Below are positions 52,892-63,144 of a stretch of DNA of 64,000 bases, in pieces. Made by a program: the position numbers and the translations under genes. Location of the stretch: the NCBI GenBank assembly GCA_021774575.1, contig JAJFIX010000037.1:62001-126000 (forward strand), written 5' to 3'. The DNA comes from Alphaproteobacteria bacterium. Its GTDB lineage: Bacteria; Pseudomonadota; Alphaproteobacteria; UBA6615. Every line of letters starts with the position of its first letter. Position 1 is the first letter of the stretch. The notes under the pieces were generated by a model that worked only from the letters and a program-made list of their open reading frames with translations, had not been told where the DNA came from and did no database searches.

Positions 52892-55204
52892 TTATTGCAT
52901 TGCCCGCCATAACTTTGCGGAGGTCAATGGCGTATCTAGATGGGTTACGCCAAAGGGTGACAGCGCATCCATGACCGCGTTGACAACGGCCGGCACGGCG
53001 CAAGCGGCGCCGACCTCACCAACGCCCTTTGCTCCAAGCGGATTGGCCGACGTTGGCGTAGGGTTATCGATGACGTCGATATGGCAGAAATCGCTTGCGC
53101 GGGGCATACAATAATCAAGGAACGAACCGCTCAACAATTGCCCATCCGAGGGGTCATAAACCACGGCCTCGAGCAGTGCTTGGCCGACCGATTGGGCGAT
53201 CCCGCCGGTCACCTGTCCGTTGACAAGCAACGGGTTGAGTACGCGCCCAACATCATGGGAGGCAACGTAACGGGTCAAGGCGGCGCGCCCGGTTTCCCGG
53301 TCAATCTCGACCTCGACGGCGTGGCAGCCGTTGGGGAAATTTGCTGCGCTGCCTTTGTATATTCCTTCACCGCTCAAGCCGGGCTCCATGCCTTGCGGCA
53401 CACCGTCCGGTAGGAAGGAGGCGGTCACGACCTCTCGTAGCGATAGAGTGCGATCAGTGCCGCGCACTTGGAACAGCCCGGCGTCAAATGAGATATCGGC
53501 CTCGGCGGTTTCCAGCTGATGCGCGGCGATTTTTGTCGCATTCACAATTGTTACATCGACCGCAGCCATGACTGCACCAGAGCCCATTGCCGAAACGCGG
53601 CTGCCGCCGGTACCCCGGCCATCGGCCAGCAGGTCGGTATCACCTTCCCGCACGACGATCTCTTCCGGATCAATCCCGAGGCGCTCGCTCATAATTTGGC
53701 TGTACAACGTTGCGTGACCTTGACCGTGGTCGGTGGTGCCTGCGGCCAACGTTGCCACACCGTTTTGGTCAAAGGAAATATCGGCAAATTCCATGCCCGG
53801 TGCGCCGGCATTTTCGATGTTGTTGGCGATCCCTAGGCCGAGTAGTTTTCCCTTTTCGGCCGCCGCGGCGCGACGGCTTTCAAATTCGGCAGCATCGATG
53901 CCGGTAAGGGCTGTCTCCATATTTTTTGCGAAGTCCCCGCTGTCATATGTCGGTCCCAGAGCCGTTTTATATGGCATCGCCGAGGCCGGGATGAGATTGC
54001 GCCGCCTGAGTTCCAACCGGTCGATGCCGGTCTCGGCGGCGGCAATATCGATCAGCCGTTCGATGACATAGGACGCGTCGGGGCGCCCGGCGCCGCGATA
54101 CGGCCCGGTGGGTGCAGCGTTCGAGAAATAGCCATTGATCGTGACATAGGCGGTGGCAATGTCATAGACGCCAACCAAGCCGCTCGTCGACAAGGTTGTA
54201 TGCATCATTCCCATCTGGGAGAAATACGCGCCGAGGCTGGCTGTCGTGGTGACCCGCAAACCGAGAAATTTTCCGTTCGCATCCAGGGCCAATTCGGCCT
54301 GGCTGATTTTACCTCTTCCTTGATGATCGCTCAGCAGCGAATCTTGGCGTTCGTTTACCCATTTAACCGGTCGGCCCAGCCGTTTGGCTGCCCATAGGGT
54401 CAGGGCCATTTCCGGAGTGAAACTTTTCAAGCCGAAGCTGCCGCCGATGTCACCGGTGATTATACGGACATCTTCCGGATCCATATCGAAAATACCCTTG
54501 GCCACACCGACCCGGGTGGCAAATGCCCCTTGCACCGGCACGTAAAAAGTTACTTTTCCGGTGGCTTGGTCGAAGTTGGCGATGGCGGTTCGCCCTTCCA
54601 AACTGGCGACTGCAAGTCGCTGCATTTCGATACGAGCCGAGACGATTTTATCGGCGGAGGCGAACGCAGCTTGCGTCGCCTGTGGGTCACCCAAGCTATA
54701 GGTGAAGGCCCGATTATCGGTTTGTCCTTCCCAAACCAATGACGCGCCGGGTTGTGCCGATGCGCCGGTGTCGGTGACGGCATCCAAAAGTTGATATTCA
54801 ATTTCGAGCAGGTCGGCGGCATTTTTGGCTTGGTTGAGGGTTTCGGCAACGATGAAGGCAACACCATCACCGACCATGCGAACCTTGTCGGTGGCCAATG
54901 CCAAACGGGGCGGAATGATCGCCGCATCTTTGTCAAAGCCGGGCGCCGGTGACAACATGACCGGAATTTCTCCGAGACCATCAGCGGCATAATCGGCTCC
55001 GATTAAAACCGTCAGCACCCCCGGCGCGGCGGCGGCGGCGGTGCGATCTATACCGGTGATCCGGGCATGGGCATGGGGGGAGCGCACCGTGTAGCCATAG
55101 ACTTGGCGGTCGAGTGCAATATCGGCGGTATAGCGGCCCTCGCCACGCAAAAGTCGCGGGTCTTCATGGCGCGGCACCGACTGCCCAACAGATACGATCC
55201 CCAT
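52892..55204 (-). CDS. form-II CoxL-like molybdopterin-binding large subunit (orphan)
   Basis: 770 residues from ATG 55204, chosen for AGGAG upstream; an ATG at 55231 would add nine residues. Features: VGQSVPRHEDPRLLRGEGRY at the start, the PYRGAGRPD active-site motif that separates form II (GAGR) from true CO dehydrogenase (CSFR), GTTDHGQGHATLYSQI and catalytic Glu in GKGVGEVG. The usual FAD (medium) and [2Fe-2S] (small) subunit genes are absent on either side, so partners must be encoded elsewhere or this is a lone subunit. MFS gene upstream by about 42 bases. Confidence 0.9.
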   Translation of the reverse strand: MGIVSVGQSVPRHEDPRLLRGEGRYTADIALDRQVYGYTVRSPHAHARITGIDRTAAAAAPGVLTVLIGADYAADGLGEIPVMLSPAPGFDKDAAIIPPRLALATDKVRMVGDGVAFIVAETLNQAKNAADLLEIEYQLLDAVTDTGASAQPGASLVWEGQTDNRAFTYSLGDPQATQAAFASADKIVSARIEMQRLAVASLEGRTAIANFDQATGKVTFYVPVQGAFATRVGVAKGIFDMDPEDVRIITGDIGGSFGLKSFTPEMALTLWAAKRLGRPVKWVNERQDSLLSDHQGRGKISQAELALDANGKFLGLRVTTTASLGAYFSQMGMMHTTLSTSGLVGVYDIATAYVTINGYFSNAAPTGPYRGAGRPDASYVIERLIDIAAAETGIDRLELRRRNLIPASAMPYKTALGPTYDSGDFAKNMETALTGIDAAEFESRRAAAAEKGKLLGLGIANNIENAGAPGMEFADISFDQNGVATLAAGTTDHGQGHATLYSQIMSERLGIDPEEIVVREGDTDLLADGRGTGGSRVSAMGSGAVMAAVDVTIVNATKIAAHQLETAEADISFDAGLFQVRGTDRTLSLREVVTASFLPDGVPQGMEPGLSGEGIYKGSAANFPNGCHAVEVEIDRETGRAALTRYVASHDVGRVLNPLLVNGQVTGGIAQSVGQALLEAVVYDPSDGQLLSGSFLDYCMPRASDFCHIDVIDNPTPTSANPLGAKGVGEVGAACAVPAVVNAVMDALSPFGVTHLDTPLTSAKLWRAMQ

Positions 55205-55246
55205 TTCACTTATTCTCCTGTAGTGGGTCATGTTTAAATATTTGGT

Positions 55247-56509
55247 TCACGCGGTAACCGGCAGAATACCGCTTCGGCGCTGATTTCGATGGCGGATCAA
55301 TAAGGCGACGATTACCAGGTTTATCATCCCGGCGAATGCGGCATTGGCATAGGATGTCGAATAATCGCCTGTTAGGTCGTAGAAATATCCGCCCTGAAAT
55401 CCACCAAGGCCCATCCCCAGCCAAGCCGTCGCCGAGACCAGGGCGGCGGCAAATCCGGCAATTCGAATGGGGGCCGCCTCGCGCACCGAGATCAAAAGGC
55501 TGGTCATCACACCGGCAAAAAAGAAACCAAACAATATGCCAAGGAGGTAAAGCATGGTGGTTGATTGCGTCTGGGTGAACCAGAACACGGTGGCTGTTTG
55601 CCCGGCAGAAGCGCCAAAATAACCGAGTAATCCACCAATTCGGTCAGCAACTAAACCGAAGACAAGACGACCGATCATGCCACTTCCCATCAGGGCGAAT
55701 AATATTCCCGTGGCATTTTGCGGGTTGATATCTAAATCGATTGCCAGCGGCACCAGGTGAACCAGGGGCACCGACATACAAATGCAGCAGAAAACACCGG
55801 CAAGAGCCAGCCAGGGCAATGTCAAGCGGTGGGACAGGCCCCATAAGTTGTCATCGGACCGGTTTTTCGATGTGCTGGCCTGGGCAAGCACCGGCGGTGG
55901 TTTTAACAAAAGAAACATCGGCAATAAGACGACTAGATAGGTCAATCCGAGGGCCGTTGCCGCAACGCGCCAGTCATATTCGGTGATGATAAAGCGCAAT
56001 ACGAACGGCACAGCGCCTTGACCGATCGCGCCACCAGAGGTGACGATCCCGATAACCAAGCCTTTGCGGTTACTAAACCATAGCCCCGATAAGGCGATCA
56101 GCGGAGCAAACAGGCAGGCAAACCCCAAAAAACCAATGATAAAATAGGCTCCATAGATAAACTTTAGCTGGCTCATTTGGGCGAGGGCGATCATCGCTAT
56201 ACCCATTGAGGTGGCGCCAAGAAAGGCGATTTTTTTCGCCCCAATCCGGTCCGATAAAGTGCCAAAAATGACCCCGCCGATGGCCGCGCCGATTGTCGTG
56301 ATTGTATAGGGTAAGGCGGCGCTGGATCGCGACCAGCCGAACTCGGCTTCCCATGGATCAATAAAAATAGAGACGGTCACATTGGCGCCAAACCCCAATG
56401 CCATGGCCAATGTCGCCACGGCAACGATCACCCAACCATAAGGGTGTTCGTCAATTTTGGCCTCGCGCGCCATGGGGTGCGCATGAGGCGCCTGGGGCGC
56501 GTTGGTCAT
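55247..56509 (-). CDS. MFS transporter of the OFA/monocarboxylate-like type
   Basis: 420 residues, about 12 helices, N-terminal His-containing tail. HPYGWVIVAVATLAMALGFG and the FGTLSDRIGAKK loop are typical of the oxalate/formate and monocarboxylate porter branch. Probably imports a small organic acid for the molybdoenzyme that follows; that link is inferred from position. Confidence 0.86.
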   Translation of the reverse strand: MTNAPQAPHAHPMAREAKIDEHPYGWVIVAVATLAMALGFGANVTVSIFIDPWEAEFGWSRSSAALPYTITTIGAAIGGVIFGTLSDRIGAKKIAFLGATSMGIAMIALAQMSQLKFIYGAYFIIGFLGFACLFAPLIALSGLWFSNRKGLVIGIVTSGGAIGQGAVPFVLRFIITEYDWRVAATALGLTYLVVLLPMFLLLKPPPVLAQASTSKNRSDDNLWGLSHRLTLPWLALAGVFCCICMSVPLVHLVPLAIDLDINPQNATGILFALMGSGMIGRLVFGLVADRIGGLLGYFGASAGQTATVFWFTQTQSTTMLYLLGILFGFFFAGVMTSLLISVREAAPIRIAGFAAALVSATAWLGMGLGGFQGGYFYDLTGDYSTSYANAAFAGMINLVIVALLIRHRNQRRSGILPVTA

Positions 56510-56600
56510 AAGTCACTTCCTCGGGCTCGCGCCGGTCAGAGAAGGCGCCTTCGATAATAGTTTATTGTAACCGATGAACGGGGGCTTGCGCCTATTCTAT

Positions 56601-57071
56601 TTAGTCAAGAAACCCGTTGTTACGGTGCCATTCTTCGAGCGAGCAGTCGGGATAGAGGTCGAATAGCTCGTCCCCAGCCTTGGTTTCAACCGGCACCCAG
56701 CTCGCTTTCGACCCGAGCAGCATGTGAAAATGGTTGGGGGCCGGTGGTAACTCGGTATCTATGGCGCTGGCAAAGGGGTGTACGAGGTCGGGCCAATCCG
56801 GCGCCCAGCCCCAAAGTGCGCTACCGCATTTGGCGCAAAAACGCCGCTCGACCGGGCTTTCCTGACCGTCCTTAGTCGCGTGAAAGACGGTGATATGCTC
56901 GCCACCCTCGACTTTTAGGGTGTCAAATTTGGCCCCTAGGTTAACGGCATAGCCGCCACCCCCGCCGGTTTTGCGGCAAATAGAGCAGTAACAACGTAAA
57001 TACGGAACCGGCGCATAGGCTTCGACTGAGAATTTAACCGCGCCGCAATGGCAGGATCCTTCAAGGTGCAT
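56601..57071 (-). CDS. GFA/CENP-V domain protein
   Basis: 156 residues from ATG 57071, AGGGA upstream. Zinc ligands: GSCHCGAV, CYCSICRK and FCAKCGSALW, the Cys pattern of glutathione-dependent formaldehyde-activating-type proteins. Substrate unknown. MFS gene follows on the same strand 91 bases away. Confidence 0.9.
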   Translation of the reverse strand: MHLEGSCHCGAVKFSVEAYAPVPYLRCYCSICRKTGGGGGYAVNLGAKFDTLKVEGGEHITVFHATKDGQESPVERRFCAKCGSALWGWAPDWPDLVHPFASAIDTELPPAPNHFHMLLGSKASWVPVETKAGDELFDLYPDCSLEEWHRNNGFLD

Positions 57072-57172
57072 GCTGAAATTCCCTATCAATGTTCTACATT
57101 ATGTCATTCGAAACCGCGTGCGCAGGCGGAAAGAACGTGAAATTATACAGTGTCGGCTGATAGTGAGTAGAG

Positions 57173-57676
57173 GTGGATTTGAGTTTAGGTAAAATATTTG
57201 CAAGTGTCATCTTGGCGGCGAACGCTCTTTTGTGGGCGCATTCCTCGGCAATAGCTGGCGGGTGCGGGGATCCTATCGACCGGTCGGTAAATATTGGGGA
57301 GCCGGGTGGGTTTCTCTTGGTGGCAAATGGTGGGATGACGCCGGTTCAAAATGGGCCTGTTCAGGGCAGGTGGACGGCGGATGCAGATCCCGATAACGGC
57401 GCAGGAATACATTGTCATACGCTCGAAATTCTATCCCAGGTAGGGCCCGGCCAATATAACGCCGTCGTCGACACAACTTACCGAAATGGACGATCACTTC
57501 AGACCTGTGATGTGTTGGTATCCGGCGTCAATGTCTTGGTGACGTGCAGTGTCATCTTTGCCGACACAGATTATGCGCCGGATAATTTCTCGCTCACTCT
57601 CAATGGAAACAGCCTGACCGGCACCAATCGGGATGATCGAGGCACCTTGAGCCAAACACTTTTCTGCAAGATATAG
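57173..57676 (+). CDS. secreted protein of unknown function
   Basis: 167 residues from GTG 57173; a TTG at 57179, 5 bases after AGAGG, is as plausible. Signal peptide about 7-28. Mature part is beta-rich with Cys at GGCGDP, IHCHTL, LQTCDVL, VTCSVI and a C-terminal FCK, suggesting disulfides. No known family. Its stop abuts the stop of the convergent dehydratase gene with no base between. Confidence 0.6.
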   Translation: MDLSLGKIFASVILAANALLWAHSSAIAGGCGDPIDRSVNIGEPGGFLLVANGGMTPVQNGPVQGRWTADADPDNGAGIHCHTLEILSQVGPGQYNAVVDTTYRNGRSLQTCDVLVSGVNVLVTCSVIFADTDYAPDNFSLTLNGNSLTGTNRDDRGTLSQTLFCKI

Positions 57677-58663
57677 TCAGGCGCTGCCCCGCGCCACGGC
57701 ATCGGAATATATGCCCGGATCGACATTTCCGCCGCTGACGACAATGGCAACGGTTTTGCCGTCGCAGTCGTAATGACCGGCAAGGGCGGCTGCCAGTCCG
57801 ACGGCGCCGCCGGGTTCGGCGACCAGTTTGCAAATCGAAAACAGCGCTGCCATTGCCGTCGATACTTCGGCGTCGCTCACCGCAAGGCCGCCGGTCAATA
57901 ACCGCTGGCAGATGTTAAATGTGACCTCGCCGGGAATAGGTGTGAGCAGCGCGTCACAGATTGAAGTCGGAGCCTCGGCCGAATTTGCCACTCGGGTGCC
58001 GGCCGCCAGGGATTTTGCGTGGTCGTCATAATGTGCCGGCTCTGCGCTCCAAATTTCGGTCCGCGGGCTGCTATCCTTAATTGCCAATGAGCATCCGGCA
58101 GCCAGGCCCCCACCGCCACTGGGAATGATAACCGCATCCAGCGATAACCCCTGTTCTGCTGATTGGGCGGCAATTTCCATTCCGACGGTGCCCTGACCGG
58201 CGATTGTCCACGCGTGGTCATAGGGCGGGACGATGGTGGCGCCACTTTCTGCCGCGATTGTCGCGGCGATTTCCTCACGGATTTCACGTTTGCGGTCATA
58301 AGGAATAATTTCGGCGCCCAGGGCCCGTGTTTTCTCCAGTTTGATTTGCGGTGCATCGCTGGGCATGACGATGGTCGCCGATACGCCAAATGCGCGTGAA
58401 GCTGCGGCGACTCCTTGGGCATGATTGCCCGATGAATAGGCGACAACGCCGCGCCCGCGTTCGACTGCGGAAAGCTGCCCGATAAAATTCGTCGCGCCCC
58501 GAAATTTAAACGAGCCGGTATATTGCAGGTTTTCCGGTTTAATCAGTAACCGCCCTCCGACCCGTTCATTTAATAGGGGCCACTCCAGCAGGGGGGTACG
58601 GCGGACGGTGCCGTTTAAGCGACCGGAGGCGGCGCGCACATCGGCAATTGTGGGCGCGGTCAT
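57677..58663 (-). CDS. threonine/serine dehydratase-like PLP enzyme
   Basis: 328 residues. Fold-type II PLP: lysine in YTGSFKFRGATNF, SSGNHAQGVA, and the PLP phosphate loop PSGGGGLAAG, with VVSGGNVD at the end. No ACT domain, as in catabolic threonine dehydratase, serine racemase or threo-3-hydroxyaspartate dehydratase. Preceded 10 bases upstream by the lytic transglycosylase gene. Confidence 0.92.
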   Translation of the reverse strand: MTAPTIADVRAASGRLNGTVRRTPLLEWPLLNERVGGRLLIKPENLQYTGSFKFRGATNFIGQLSAVERGRGVVAYSSGNHAQGVAAASRAFGVSATIVMPSDAPQIKLEKTRALGAEIIPYDRKREIREEIAATIAAESGATIVPPYDHAWTIAGQGTVGMEIAAQSAEQGLSLDAVIIPSGGGGLAAGCSLAIKDSSPRTEIWSAEPAHYDDHAKSLAAGTRVANSAEAPTSICDALLTPIPGEVTFNICQRLLTGGLAVSDAEVSTAMAALFSICKLVAEPGGAVGLAAALAGHYDCDGKTVAIVVSGGNVDPGIYSDAVARGSA

Positions 58664-58673
58664 ATGGCAAAAA

Positions 58674-60800
58674 TCATCGAACGACTGTTCCTAACTCGGC
58701 AACATTGATTATTGCGCCGCCATTGGCAGCGAGGATGTGCCGATAGACTGTGACGGTTTCGAGAACGCGCTGCACGTAATTTCTGGTCTCGGAAAAGGGA
58801 ATTGACTCTATCCAGTCAATCAAAGCCCTGTTTTCCCCGGGCCGCTCATCGCGCGGATCGCCGATCGATCCGAGCCAGCTATCTACCCGGTGCGGTCCGG
58901 CATTATAGGCCGCCGCCGCCAGCGCATAAGACTCGTCATATTTTTCCAGCAACGTCGCCAAAAGTGAAATGCCGAGGCGCATATTATAAGCCCCGTTGGC
59001 GGTTAGTTGGGCTCGACTATAGGTCATGCCCGACCTTGCTGCGGTTTCGCGCGCGGTTCCAGGCATCAACTGCATCAGGCCTCTTGCCCCAACCGGGCTA
59101 ACGGCGTCTGTGCGAAAGCTGCTCTCCTGGCGGATAATGGACAGGACCAGGGCCAACTCGGGCGTATTGTTACCCGAAATTTCCGGTGGAAGGGCGCGTA
59201 TCGGATAGCCGCTTTCGACGACATCGCCTGTTGCCCGAACCGACTGTTTGGCGATGGTGACGGCAATATGGGGCAGGTTCAGGCGAATTGCGTCACGGGC
59301 GGCTAATATGTGCTGTTGAGGCGTTGTGGCATTCCGGCCCGCGGCGAGGGCGAATGTTGCGGCATAGCCGGGTTCGCCCAAGGCGATCAATGCATCGGCC
59401 AGGCGGCTCATGGAATTTGCTTCAAACGCGATATGATCTGCTCTGTTCGGCTCAGGCGCGGTTGCAATGGGGGAAAAGTCGCGATCAAGTTCGATCAGTG
59501 CCTGCTGACCGTAAAAAACCGATGGATAAGCTGCGGCGATTTCGAACCACCTGTTGGCCAAATCACTTTCACCAGTGGCCACCGCCGCGCGCCCGGCCCA
59601 ATAGGCCCCCCGGGCTCGGCTGATCGGCATGGAGGTGTTGTGATATAGGGATGTGAAGCGTGCTAGCGCTTCGTCGGCCAAATCGAGTCGGGTCAGGGCG
59701 AGCCAGCCGGTGAGAAATTCGAGCTCCGCAAATGACGTGCCGCGATCCAGGCTATGTCCGCCAGCAATCAAATAGGCGTCTTCATACTCACCTTCTCCCA
59801 GAACGTGACGGGCGAAAATTTGGCGCTCCCGTGCCCATTTATCGGGTCGGGTAAGAGCATCGGGAAAGGTGTTTAGGATGTCTGTTGCGCCATCATCTAG
59901 GCCGTTTCTTCGGCGCCAACGCAGTCTTTCATAAAGTAAAGCCGGGCTTTGTCGAAGTTCTTCGGGGACTGCCGCAATCGCCTGATCGGTGCCTCCGCTA
60001 TTACTCGAAAGAGTAAGCCGGGCTTTGGCCAATGCAACATCGGTTGGTGTTACCAAGGAATACATGCGCCGCGCCGCGCCAATTTTGCGTTCCCAAACCA
60101 GCCGGTCGAGACGGTCGATATGGGTCGTTTGATCCAGAAATTGGCCGTAAACAGTCAAAAAATTTGCCTCATCGGCACTTTCGAAATTCGTTCGTACCCA
60201 AGTGGTTCGAATTTCCTCGCGTGTCGGCATCAATTTGATGTCAGCGCTTCGATATTGAAAATCTGCCAATCGTCCGGCCGATGTAAGAGGTGGGTAGCGC
60301 CGGAAATAGTCGGTGACCCAGCGCCCTTGGGCTTCGGGGTGGTCGCTATCCAATGCGTCCTCGGCGTTTCTTCTTAGCCGGTTAATCTGGGGCCAATTGG
60401 GGTGGCTCATTAAAAAGTTTTGGATGTCGGCGAAAGCGACCTCGGTATCGCCGCGGCGATAGTCGAGCCAACGTAAAAATGAGATAAAAAGCGGGTTTTC
60501 GGCATTTGCCAGTATTTCGTGAGCGGCGAGCCAATCATCGGCCCGTGCAAAATCTATTGCCCGGCGAAGCCGGTCCAAATCTGCGGCGCTGGATCTGCCG
60601 AGATGTAATTCCTGGGCGAGAAATCGTGGAGTGGGGTCTTGTCCGGCAACAATGGCGGCAGCTAATTCGGCGATGGCCAGTCCGGGCACTGCGATGAGTT
60701 GATGATGGCGTTGAGCCTGGGCGGTAGATGGGTTCCAGCCAAGCAGCATGATGCTACAGGCTACCGTGCCGACAACTGCCCTTAAGCAAAGCGCCTTCAA
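58674..60800 (-). CDS. soluble lytic murein transglycosylase (Slt-like)
   Basis: 708 residues from TTG 60800, chosen because GGAG lies 10 bases upstream and it gives a clean signal peptide ending AQA. The longer GTG start at 60836 adds 12 charged residues. A long superhelical alpha region precedes a C-terminal SLT domain (about 545-680) with catalytic Glu in IIRQESSF and GARGLMQLMPGTA. Cleaves peptidoglycan glycan strands, making 1,6-anhydro ends. Downstream of dxs. Confidence 0.92.
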   Translation of the reverse strand: MKALCLRAVVGTVACSIMLLGWNPSTAQAQRHHQLIAVPGLAIAELAAAIVAGQDPTPRFLAQELHLGRSSAADLDRLRRAIDFARADDWLAAHEILANAENPLFISFLRWLDYRRGDTEVAFADIQNFLMSHPNWPQINRLRRNAEDALDSDHPEAQGRWVTDYFRRYPPLTSAGRLADFQYRSADIKLMPTREEIRTTWVRTNFESADEANFLTVYGQFLDQTTHIDRLDRLVWERKIGAARRMYSLVTPTDVALAKARLTLSSNSGGTDQAIAAVPEELRQSPALLYERLRWRRRNGLDDGATDILNTFPDALTRPDKWARERQIFARHVLGEGEYEDAYLIAGGHSLDRGTSFAELEFLTGWLALTRLDLADEALARFTSLYHNTSMPISRARGAYWAGRAAVATGESDLANRWFEIAAAYPSVFYGQQALIELDRDFSPIATAPEPNRADHIAFEANSMSRLADALIALGEPGYAATFALAAGRNATTPQQHILAARDAIRLNLPHIAVTIAKQSVRATGDVVESGYPIRALPPEISGNNTPELALVLSIIRQESSFRTDAVSPVGARGLMQLMPGTARETAARSGMTYSRAQLTANGAYNMRLGISLLATLLEKYDESYALAAAAYNAGPHRVDSWLGSIGDPRDERPGENRALIDWIESIPFSETRNYVQRVLETVTVYRHILAANGGAIINVAELGTVVR

Positions 60801-60935
60801 CCGAAAATTTCTCCAATCAGAGCGGACGCGGCCCACCCGCCGGGGCCGTTCGATCCCTCGAAAAGAGAATGCTCGGTTGTTTCACGCCTGCCGTCAAGTA
60901 GACACCTTCATGTACGCTGCCGTTTGACGGTGGGG

Positions 60936-62954
60936 TTAGGCCTTTAGCAGTTCCACAGCCTCGCGCTCGCGACCCAAAACGCACAAGGCTTTCTGCGCGA
61001 TTTGGCTGCCGGTCAGACCAGCGATTTCCAATTGGCGAGCAGGACTGGCATGGTCGATAAAGATATCGGGTATCGTCATCGGCCTGAATTTAAGTCCCTT
61101 GTCGAAATGTCCTGCATTCGAAAGGCAGGTCATAACCTGGGATGCAAAGCCGCCAATCGAGCCTTCTTCGACACTGATCAACACTTCGTGTTCTCGCGCC
61201 ATACGGTTGATTAGATCTTCGTCTAACGGCTTGGCAAATCGTGCGTCGACAACAGTTGTCGTCAAACCACGGGCTTCAAGTTTCGCTGCCGCTTGCAGAC
61301 ATGGTGTCAGGCTAGCACCGTAGGCGATTAAGGCAACCGCCGAGCCTTCGGTGACAATTCTGCCTTTGCCGATTTCTAGAATTTTTCCACGGGCCGGTAG
61401 CTCAACTCCAGTGCCCTCGCCACGAGGATAGCGGAGAACGCTGGGGCGATCATCAATTGCTGCCGCTGTGGCCACCATATGCATTAGCTCGGCTTCGTCG
61501 GAAGCAGCCATCAAAACCATGCCCGGTAAACAGCCGAGATAAGCAATGTCATAGGCGCCCTGATGGGTCGCGCCATCGGCGCCGACCATGCCGGCGCGAT
61601 CAAGGGCAAAGCGAACTGGAAGTTTCTGGAGTGCAACGTCGTGCACGACACTATCATAGGCGCGCTGCAAAAACGTCGAATAGATTACGGCAAAGGGCTT
61701 GTACCCTTCGGTGGCCATGCCGGCGGCAAAGGTGACGCCATGCTGTTCGGCGATACCGACGTCAAAAGTCCGATCAGGGTAAGCGTCGCCAAATTTGTCC
61801 AGGCCGGTGCCCGAAGGCATGGCGGCTGAAATCGCGACAATTTTCTCGTCCGCAGCGGCTTCTTGCATAAGAGCTTTAGCAAATATGGAAGTATAGGAAG
61901 GCGCTTTGGGCTCGGGCTTATCCTGGGCGCCGGTGACGATATCGAATTTAGAAACGCCGTGATATTTGTCGGCGCTTTCTTCGGCCGGGGCATAGCCCTT
62001 GCCTTTTTGCGTCACCACGTGGATCAGCACCGGGCCGTCTTGGCGCGCGTCCCGGATATTGCGCAGGATCGGCAGCATGTGCTCGATATTATGTCCGTCG
62101 ACCGGGCCAATATAGAAAAAGCCCATTTCCTCGAACAATGTGCCACCGGTAATGACGCCTCTTGCATGTTCCTCAACCCGGCGGGCGACGGCTTCAAATC
62201 CCTTGGGAAATTTGCGCGCAACTTTTAGCGCGACCCTGCGCAAGGATTGGTATGATTGCGACGAAAGAAGACGCGACAGATAGGCACTCATCGCGCCGAC
62301 CGGCGGTGCAATCGCCATATCATTGTCATTTAAAATGACGATCAGTCGACTGTCCATGGCGCCGGCATTATTCATTGCCTCGTAGGCCATGCCCGCGCTC
62401 ATCGAACCATCACCGATAACGCAGATCACATTGCGGTCGGGGCCTTCGTCCCGGGCCCGCGAGAGATCCCGTGCGACCGACATGCCAAGGCCAGCGGAAA
62501 TTGATGTTGCGGCGTGGGCCGTGCCGAACGGATCATATTCGCTCTCATCGCGCTTGGTGAAACCAGATAATCCACCTTCCTGGCGCAAGGTGCGGATGCG
62601 ATCACGTCGATTGGTCAAAATCTTATGCGGGTAGGCTTGATGGCCGACATCCCAAATCAGCCGATCTTCCGGCGTATTGAAAACGTGATGCAGGGCAACC
62701 GTCAGTTCCACGACACCCAGACCAGCACCGAGATGGCCACCGGTCCGCGATACGGCGCGGATCATTTCCTGGCGCACTTCGTCGGAAAGCTGCACCAATT
62801 CCTCGGCGCTCAAATCTCTCATGTCTTCAGGAACGTTCACCTGATCAAGGAGCGGAGTTCCTCCAGCCTCATTCGTGATAGCTGCCGTCGACGTTGCCGC
62901 TTTAGAAATTTTGGGGGTGTCTTTATTATCTTCCGCCATCTTTACGTCTTGCAT
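60936..62954 (-). CDS. dxs: 1-deoxy-D-xylulose-5-phosphate synthase
   Basis: 672 residues; GGAG 5 bases before ATG 62954. TPP-binding [55 protein letters not shown] and a transketolase C-terminal domain; a 30-residue Ser/Thr/Ala-rich N-terminal extension is longer than in E. coli. Makes DXP for isoprenoids, thiamine and PLP. Downstream of ispA, as is common in alphaproteobacteria. Confidence 0.97.
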   Translation of the reverse strand: MQDVKMAEDNKDTPKISKAATSTAAITNEAGGTPLLDQVNVPEDMRDLSAEELVQLSDEVRQEMIRAVSRTGGHLGAGLGVVELTVALHHVFNTPEDRLIWDVGHQAYPHKILTNRRDRIRTLRQEGGLSGFTKRDESEYDPFGTAHAATSISAGLGMSVARDLSRARDEGPDRNVICVIGDGSMSAGMAYEAMNNAGAMDSRLIVILNDNDMAIAPPVGAMSAYLSRLLSSQSYQSLRRVALKVARKFPKGFEAVARRVEEHARGVITGGTLFEEMGFFYIGPVDGHNIEHMLPILRNIRDARQDGPVLIHVVTQKGKGYAPAEESADKYHGVSKFDIVTGAQDKPEPKAPSYTSIFAKALMQEAAADEKIVAISAAMPSGTGLDKFGDAYPDRTFDVGIAEQHGVTFAAGMATEGYKPFAVIYSTFLQRAYDSVVHDVALQKLPVRFALDRAGMVGADGATHQGAYDIAYLGCLPGMVLMAASDEAELMHMVATAAAIDDRPSVLRYPRGEGTGVELPARGKILEIGKGRIVTEGSAVALIAYGASLTPCLQAAAKLEARGLTTTVVDARFAKPLDEDLINRMAREHEVLISVEEGSIGGFASQVMTCLSNAGHFDKGLKFRPMTIPDIFIDHASPARQLEIAGLTGSQIAQKALCVLGREREAVELLKA

Positions 62955-63081
62955 GTTGGCTCCTGACCCGGACGGTTTAAATTCTGCGCTCTACCGACAT
63001 ATTGGATCACTTAAATGAGAGGGGGATTAGATCCTGTCGATCGAAAGGGCGAAGCAGCATTTTCCTCTGATTCGCGCTGTT

Positions 63082-63109
63082 GATATAGCCTATTTGGCAT
63101 GGGTATCAA
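63082..63109 (-). promoter_or_regulatory. promoter candidate for dxs
   Basis: On the minus strand TTGATA (63109-63104) and TATATC (63087-63082) with 16 bases between, in the 190-base gap after ispA. This would give dxs its own transcript. Confidence 0.4.
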
Positions 63110-63144
63110 TATGAGGTTGTTAAGTTCCGCGTTGTTATCATTTG

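Noticed and set aside
60891-60930. CCGTCAA/TTGACGG inverted repeat between dxs and the transglycosylase gene
   Set aside because: 7-bp arms with a 26-base loop and no T run; could be chance.
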